Assembly (NCBI GenBank): GCA_903772945.1
Contig: CAICTM010001285.1
Coordinates: 1 to 32,457 of the forward strand
Origin: Seminavis robusta
Taxonomy: Eukaryota; Bacillariophyta; Bacillariophyceae; Naviculales; Naviculaceae
DNA: 32,457 nt
Direction: 5' to 3'
The translations under genes and the position numbers were made by a program. Numbering within the stretch: the stretch's first letter is position 1; the number at the start of each line of letters is the position of its first letter. Below, piece by piece: positions 27,501-32,457 of this stretch. Below the pieces are notes generated by a model that was not told the DNA's origin, did no database searches, and was given only the letters and a program-made list of their open reading frames with translations.

Positions 27501-28649
27501 GTTGTTCCGTGCTTCTACTAGCTACTGGTGGCTAGAGTGCCCACCTGGTCCATGGATACTTTTGTGTGCTGGGACAAATTTGCATTAAATCCTTGGAGAA
27601 TCGTTCCCACAACATTATTTATGACATTGGAAGTGATAATAATGCCGTATCACCATCAAGAGCAAGGCGAAAATTCCCCGACTGAAGCGTCTCACATTCA
27701 GACCATTGTGCTGCACGTCTCAGTTCTAAAGACATCAACGTATCTATGTGGGAGAAGGGGTTTAGAGTAGGGAAATTAGCTATGTGGGTGGCTTCCATGC
27801 GGCGACACGCACTCCAAGCTATGCGTTGTACGCAGCCGCAGCTATGGTACATGGCCTTCATGCAAACTGACGCAGATCCGTCTGATGAGCAAATTGCCTT
27901 GCATTCCGGAATCTTGATGACGTTATGGGGTCGGGAGGGTATATCATGGCTCATTTTTGGGTGCGTTAGACTGGCTCTCAGGACGTTCTAGTTTGCTCCG
28001 AAGCACTAGCTACGGTACCGGTAGGCTGAAAGAGAAACTCACTCTCGAAATCCGTTTCTGCGATACCCTTTTACGATGCTGCCAAAGTCGATCAATGAAG
28101 GATACTTCGTTCACAACCAGGCTGCCTCGGCGATAAGTCGAGAAGAAGATGCTTGGTGTAACGATGCGGCCTATTCCCTGGCAAGCGTCTGGGATCTGAG
28201 AAGATACGCAATCGTTGTACGAACCTGGCCCAGTATGTATAGCCAGGTGGGTTGGCTATGCCAGGGTTTGGGGGTACCTAGGCGTTGGTGTAACTGGAAC
28301 CACTGCAGAGTAGAGCAGCACGATGCATGCACCGTGTGGCAGTGGCACAGTGGACCAAGGCTGCGAAGTCGACGATAGACCCCACCAGCTATAGCCTCTA
28401 GCTAGCAAGCTAGACGCTCAATGTACTTGAAGCGGAAAGAACTGGAGCTTGTCGTGGAGGCAGTGCTAAGGAAGCAAGAGAAAGCGGAGATAGGGCATTC
28501 AACACTCAGCTGGCCCGAAGCAACAAGCATCCCTATTCTGGTATGCAAGATCGCTCTCTAAAACAATTAAACTACCTGACGAGTTAAGTTAGCGTACCGA
28601 AACCATAGAATTGAACACAGCACACACAATCCGAAAGAAAAAAAGAGGC
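27394..28649. other. Intergenic between the DUF6824 copies, 1.26 kb
   Basis: ORFs of 80-111 codons occur on both strands around 27619-28378, but none has a domain, a signal peptide or a partner in the duplicated block. From about 28040 this is the downstream flank of copy B. Confidence 0.5.
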
Positions 28650-29230
28650 CTACAGCTCCAAAATTTCTTCAAAATCGGGGAATTCCATGTCAGTATCACC
28701 GCCCATGCCCTCATCCACATGGGTCCAACTGCCATCAGCGGCATCTTCCAAATCGACAATTGGATTGCAAAGACGCTCCCTCATCAGTTTCTTGGGGGTC
28801 CTGGACATGATGATGCCGTGGAGGCAATCGCGTGCCTTGGCCTTTGCTTTTTCAAAATTTTCCACTTCCCACGGACCATTATCAACTGCTTGCGCCATAA
28901 AGCGGCCTCCATACTGATGCACCTGACGGACCAATTGCTCTGTGAGTTGCCTCTTTTCGTGCTTTCTGGCTGTCATGTACTGAGATATCATTTCCAGGGC
29001 CATCTCATGAAGCCGAACATTGCCACTGTGTTCGTGCTTCTTTCCCCCACGCCCTAGAATAACATCTTTGGCAGAAGGAGTCTGTGGATCCGGAGGAGAG
29101 GAGATGTACCCATAGAAGGAAGAAACATCCGCAAGGAATGGAACGGTAAATTCTTGTTCGGGCATTTTTCAATATATGGACAGCAATGGCGCCTTGCCTT
29201 ACACAGACGATGTGAGTAAAGATGGGATTA
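28040..29230. repeat. Tandem segmental duplication, copy B
   Basis: Partner of 26160-27500. The gene starts are 1,772 bp apart. The flanks are more diverged than the coding region, consistent with an older duplication under selection on the gene. Confidence 0.7.
28650..29165 (-). CDS. DUF6824 domain protein, copy B, 171 aa
   Basis: The ATG is at 29165. The layout matches copy A: a short N-terminus ending in Pro-rich SSPPDPQTPSAK, then DVILGRGGKKHEHSGNVRLH, VHQYGGRFMAQAVDNGPWEV and FEKAKAKARDCLHGI. The acidic tail is shorter (THVDEGMGGDTDMEFPDFEE) with a single E-F-P-D-F-E motif. Differences from copy A concentrate in the N-terminus and the linker after the domain, while the domain core is conserved. 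The frame is intact. Function is unknown; a nuclear role is inferred only from the acidic tail and the basic domain. Confidence 0.8.
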   Translation of the reverse strand: MPEQEFTVPFLADVSSFYGYISSPPDPQTPSAKDVILGRGGKKHEHSGNVRLHEMALEMISQYMTARKHEKRQLTEQLVRQVHQYGGRFMAQAVDNGPWEVENFEKAKAKARDCLHGIIMSRTPKKLMRERLCNPIVDLEDAADGSWTHVDEGMGGDTDMEFPDFEEILEL

Positions 29231-29690
29231 ATGTGAGTATTAGTACTTGGTTAGAGTGGGCGTTGTGAGTTAGGTGAGGTGGATGTTGTTGAAGGGCAGG
29301 AAGGCAACATGTGTTGTGCTTGCATTTCCTTTGATTTTGTGAGTACCGGTAGGTCTACTAGCTAGATGACACCGGCCAGTCAGTCTTTAACCTTTTAAAA
29401 GGAGCTCCGCCAGTAGCCGTCATGCAAACTGATCGTGGCTGTCTTCTCAGGATGCAGCTCCGTTGCGAACGGAGGCCGATGTGCAGTACGATGTAGACAT
29501 GGGATGACACAAAAGAATAAGCTAAAAATTAAAAGGGATTCTACGTCTACCTCGTTCTAGCGAGTCCCGGGAGGTTCACCTCGTGATTGCCAACCACCAG
29601 CTGGTTTTGGCTCCTCTGCACTCCCTCTTGAACGAACGGGGTAGCAAATTTTGTACCGTAGTCCTCTTTGCTGCACAACGATGTCAAACT
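29166..29690. other. Intergenic, 525 bases
   Basis: No gene was seen. A TACCGGTA palindrome lies at 29344. Confidence 0.6.
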
Positions 29691-30161
29691 CTAAACAAAC
29701 ACAAAACATGCAATGTAGTGGTAGTGGCTCCATCTCTTGTATTTTCGTAGATAACCTCGTCCTCGTTTAATTCTCGCTCTCGTGCTCGTCCTCGTCTTCG
29801 TCTGCTCCTCTTCTTCATCATTGTCGTCGTCAATTTCAATGAATGGCTGCTCAGGGTCGTTCCATTCATAGTCATTCTCCGAGGCGGCGTAGCACGTCCC
29901 GTCCTCCTGGAGAGCACCTTGCGCTGTTCTTAATGGTGAGACCCCAAAGTTGAACTCCGTGCGCATGAAATGCTGGAGACAAGTTCGACGTTTCGTGACA
30001 GAAGGGATACGAGTCTTGTACACAGTGTCTTTCATGAAAGCCACTAGCTTGGAGATGAGCGCGGAGCGACCTCCAATTTTGGTCTCGATGTCGAGTCCGC
30101 TCAGACCACGTCTTCGACCTGGTGGGTTGTAAGGAAGTCCTGAACCAACGCTTCCCGACAT
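29691..30161 (-). CDS. Hypothetical protein, 156 aa
   Basis: I do not recognise it. The ATG is at 30161. The N-terminus is Gly/Pro-rich (MSGSVGSGLPYNPPGRRRGL). A region of ordinary composition follows (ETKIGGRSALISKLVAFMKD, FMRTEFNFGVSPLRTAQGA). Then comes an acidic run (IEIDDDNDEEEEQ) and a basic stretch (RARIKRGRGYLRKYKR). The last 16 or so residues could be intron read-through, since GAGGTTATC is a possible donor. It lies 82 bases downstream of the Lys-rich ORF on the same strand, so the two may be parts of one transcript or one mobile element. A gag-like role is conceivable but unsupported. Confidence 0.45.
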   Translation of the reverse strand: MSGSVGSGLPYNPPGRRRGLSGLDIETKIGGRSALISKLVAFMKDTVYKTRIPSVTKRRTCLQHFMRTEFNFGVSPLRTAQGALQEDGTCYAASENDYEWNDPEQPFIEIDDDNDEEEEQTKTRTSTRARIKRGRGYLRKYKRWSHYHYIACFVFV

Positions 30162-30243
30162 CTCGACTGTGAGGTTGCGCTGCTATCTTGAGCTGGAGGC
30201 ATCGAACTAGAACAACAGGCTTGTCGGTGTCGAGCTTCGGCTG

Positions 30244-30717
30244 TCATTCCCGGCAGGCTTGCTTTTCTTGTTTGATCGCGACGGCAGTTCCAGCTCTAGT
30301 TGTCTTGGGGACCTTCTTGGAAGTGACGGCGACGACTTCCACGACGCTGGTTTCGGAGACCGAGTCGTCGTTGTTGGATGCTGCTGAAGTATCGGCGACT
30401 GCAGCAGCTGAATTGGCGACCTGAGTGAACAGACCAGGCTGGTTGGTTATCATGGCGAGGAGCTTGTTGACGGCAGGGTCTTGTAGCAACGTTCCCACGT
30501 CAACCTTGTCAGCAGGGTCGGCCTTTGCAACAGGGGTAACCGCGGTTGGCTTCAAGGTAGCTTGCTTCTTCCCAGCTGCTTTCTTCACGGTAGCCTTCTT
30601 GGGAGCTGGCTTCTTCGGAGGAGCTTCAGCGGCAACTGGAACTTGCTTGGGAGTACCCACAAGCACCTTGCGACGGTTCTTCTTGTTGCTTTGGTTGTTC
30701 TTTCCGGTGCGCTTCAT
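30244..30717 (-). CDS. Lys/Ala/Pro-rich basic protein, 157 aa
   Basis: The ATG at 30717 is used; an upstream GTG extension adds ten residues. The N-terminal half is strongly basic and repetitive (MKRTGKNNQSNKKNRRKVLV, then KKPAPKKATVKKAAGKKQ), much like a histone H1 tail. The second half contains a more ordinary helix (VDVGTLLQDPAVNKLLAMIT) and Ser/Ala/Val-rich sequence. Alternatives are a linker-histone-like protein, a nucleolar protein, or the first part of a retroelement gag. Its position just past the end of the Copia remnant, in the same orientation, keeps the last option open. The globular winged-helix domain of H1 is not visible. Confidence 0.5.
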   Translation of the reverse strand: MKRTGKNNQSNKKNRRKVLVGTPKQVPVAAEAPPKKPAPKKATVKKAAGKKQATLKPTAVTPVAKADPADKVDVGTLLQDPAVNKLLAMITNQPGLFTQVANSAAAVADTSAASNNDDSVSETSVVEVVAVTSKKVPKTTRAGTAVAIKQEKQACRE

Positions 30718-31246
30718 GGTCGATCTCAAGATGGAGTAGATATGCACAGATAATAAAATGCAGGGTGTGTGCAGTCGTGGTCGTAGCAGTCCTTCTATTG
30801 TAGGTCCACTTCGATTTTGTGAGCCTTCAAATCAAGTTGTTGTTGTTGAGCTCCCTCTGGAGCGAGACCCACTTCGCAAAAAACGGTGTTGATTGGCGTG
30901 GTTTCTCAGCGTGGTAGTTTTCGACGTCCAGATGGAAATCAACTTTTGCGCTAGCAGCGACTTGAATTTGAAAAATTACAGCGTGGAGATCGCGCGCGAC
31001 GTGACATGGTGACGTTGGAGTGCCCTTGTCGTGACGCAATCAATTTGGTAGAGTTGGAGTTGGCGAAAAAAGAAAAAGGAGTTCTCCCTCTTTGGCGAGA
31101 TCTAGCTTGTGCGCGCAATCAATGACGTGCGCACCAGTAGAACGACGCCAACATCTCTTCGCTAGCTCCAACGCGACGACAACATGCAGCTCGAGCCAGA
31201 GGAGAAGAAAATATCTTACTCCGCGAGCTGAAAAAACTGTAGCACG
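30718..31246. other. Region between the Copia remnant and the Lys-rich ORF; possible LTR
   Basis: No gene is supported. On the minus strand it follows the Copia stop codon, where a 3' LTR would lie. TGTTGGCGTC near 31152 is a possible LTR start. Without a second LTR in the window the boundaries cannot be set. Confidence 0.35.
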
Positions 31247-32457
31247 CTACCAGCCCATTAAACGAAGTCGAAGCCGTTCGAAGCTTCTCTCGCTAAGGGT
31301 TTTGGTGAACATGTCAGCGAGCTTGTCTGCTGTGTCGATTTTCGCCACCCCGAGCTTACCAGGCTGAGATGGCTGCGAACCAATGCACCTTCACATCATA
31401 GAATTTTGAGCGAGGAGTGCTTTGACCTGTTCCAGGTTTGCCAGAGTTGAGCTCCCACGTTGTCTTCCCAGACTGTGGTCTTGACGAGGTCAAGCAATGC
31501 TCATTAATGCCCATCCTTTGGCGACGCTTTCACTGTGTTGCGCAATGGGTCACCTCCATCATACAGGTGGCTAAGGCATAGTACTCCGATCATGGTGCTG
31601 AGGGCGATGCTCTGCTGCAGTTTGCTCGCCCAGACTATTGACAGTCATTGAGGCAAATGACAAAGCCAGTCCTGCTCTTGACATTGGCAGGATCGGTCTT
31701 GTCTCCTTCCCATACAGACCCATAAAGTCTGCATCCACATAGGCATCCATCTTGAAGGAATCCGGGGTAATTGGCTTCATTGTGAGGCCTTTCTCCTGGT
31801 CTTCACCAAATACTGGCCAATGCGGATAGAGCGAGCTCATGGCTCCTCCTGGGTTGAAAGCAAACCGGGAAGCTTGGCTGACAGAAAAACCTAAATCTGG
31901 CCTGGAGTGACCATATAGGTACATATAACATGCCGATCACACTGGCATAGTTAAAGGTGCAATTTGCTTGGATCGCCAAACTCATCTTTTCCCAGAGTTT
32001 CAGTCGCAGGGGTGTCCACACCAGGCATGTCCTTACATCCCAATGCATAAATGATTCTGGCAGCCAAGCCAGACTGAGTCAAGGTTATCTCTCCAGTTTC
32101 AGCATTTGGCTTGATCTGCAACCCTAGGAACCCAGCGAGCATCATCCTCCTCTTCAGCACCAATTGTCATCCTGGTTTCGAGCATAGAGTAAGGTGTCAT
32201 CGACATAGACCAGGCAGATAACTTTGTCCGAAATGAACAGACAGGGGTCTACCTCAGTAGCAGGGTTGAATCCAACTGCTTCTAGGTTGTTTTTAAGGAA
32301 GTTAAAAAAGTTGCGCGGTGACTGTCTTAGACCATAGAGGCTCTTCCTCAGCCGTAAGACCTTGCCATCCTTTGCAAAACCCCTTGGCATCTCAACATAG
32401 ACTCCTTGTCTGGCCTTCTCCTCTTCGGACATAAGATCGTACCCTGGAGGATTGTCA
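31247..32457 (-). pseudogene. Decayed Copia (CoDi-type) retrotransposon polyprotein, C-terminal part
   Basis: The right edge enters the reverse transcriptase: GVYVEMPRGFAKDGKVLRLR, KSLYGLRQSPRNFF and the catalytic LVYVDDTLLYAR (YVDD). After a frame change near 32165 come the connection region (FLGLQIKPNAETGEITLTQSG, VDTPATETLGKDEFGDPSK), then SACYMYLYGHSRPDLGFSVS in another frame. RNase H pieces follow (KMDAYVDADFMGLYGKE, SRTGFVICLND, ALSTM). The C-terminal signature is DTADKLADMFTKTLSERSFE with a closing RLRLMGW and a TAG at 31247. At least three frame changes and an internal stop make it inactive. Gag, protease and integrase would lie beyond the right edge. Confidence 0.85.

Noticed and set aside
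27619..28378. ORFs of 80-111 codons between the DUF6824 genes
   Set aside because: They are present on both strands with no domain, no conserved counterpart in the other duplicated block and no splice support.

Overview
The window looks like nuclear DNA of a pennate diatom, probably Seminavis robusta or a close relative. This rests on four things: short GT-AG introns of 64-126 bases; two copies of the DUF6824 domain family, which I know from diatoms; a Copia (CoDi-type) retroelement remnant; and very frequent short palindromes such as TACCGGTA. The species name is inference. No tRNA, rRNA, CRISPR or prokaryotic operon structure is visible.

Layout. 1-1,100 is low-complexity DNA with a possible secreted protein on the minus strand and the possible 3' end of a plus-strand gene. 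1,153-4,378 (minus) holds two adjacent broken genes: a signal-peptide protein with a cytochrome P450-like heme-thiolate region, and a signal-peptide protein of unknown family. Facing away from them is an intact 747-residue gene at 4,546-6,789. It encodes a CCR4/Angel-type EEP nuclease with a Mut7-C RNase/zinc-ribbon domain inserted inside the catalytic fold, the most unusual protein here. A small two-exon coiled-coil gene (6,893-7,350) and a multiply frameshifted gene (7,947-9,210) follow. They share a 20-base leader sequence. 9,758-13,486 (minus) is a complete three-exon Patched/NPC1/Dispatched-type RND membrane protein of about 1,185 residues.

13.5-17.1 kb is gene-poor, with a dispersed direct repeat, a (TACGG)n array and a doubtful acidic ORF. 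17.1-20.9 kb is dominated by a macrosatellite: ten units of about 276-313 bp, largely built from a 12-bp element that is stop-free in all six frames. Minus-strand coding sequence with a supported intron lies at its low-coordinate end, and an open frame continues past its high-coordinate end, so the array may sit inside a gene. 21,856-22,992 is a secreted two-exon peroxidase-family-2 (heme haloperoxidase) gene. 23,458-25,431 is a type II membrane protein resembling O-fucosyltransferases. 26.1-29.2 kb is a tandem duplication carrying two DUF6824 genes. 29.7-30.7 kb has two hypothetical genes, and 31.2 kb to the right edge is the decayed C-terminal half of a Copia polyprotein.

The genes do not form an evident pathway. 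The shared theme is secretory or membrane proteins (P450-like, Patched-like, peroxidase, glycosyltransferase-like) mixed with recently duplicated and decaying sequence. Several genes need one or more single-base frame changes, and the macrosatellite copies carry many scattered single-base deletions. Some of the 'broken' calls could therefore be uncorrected long-read errors and not biology.
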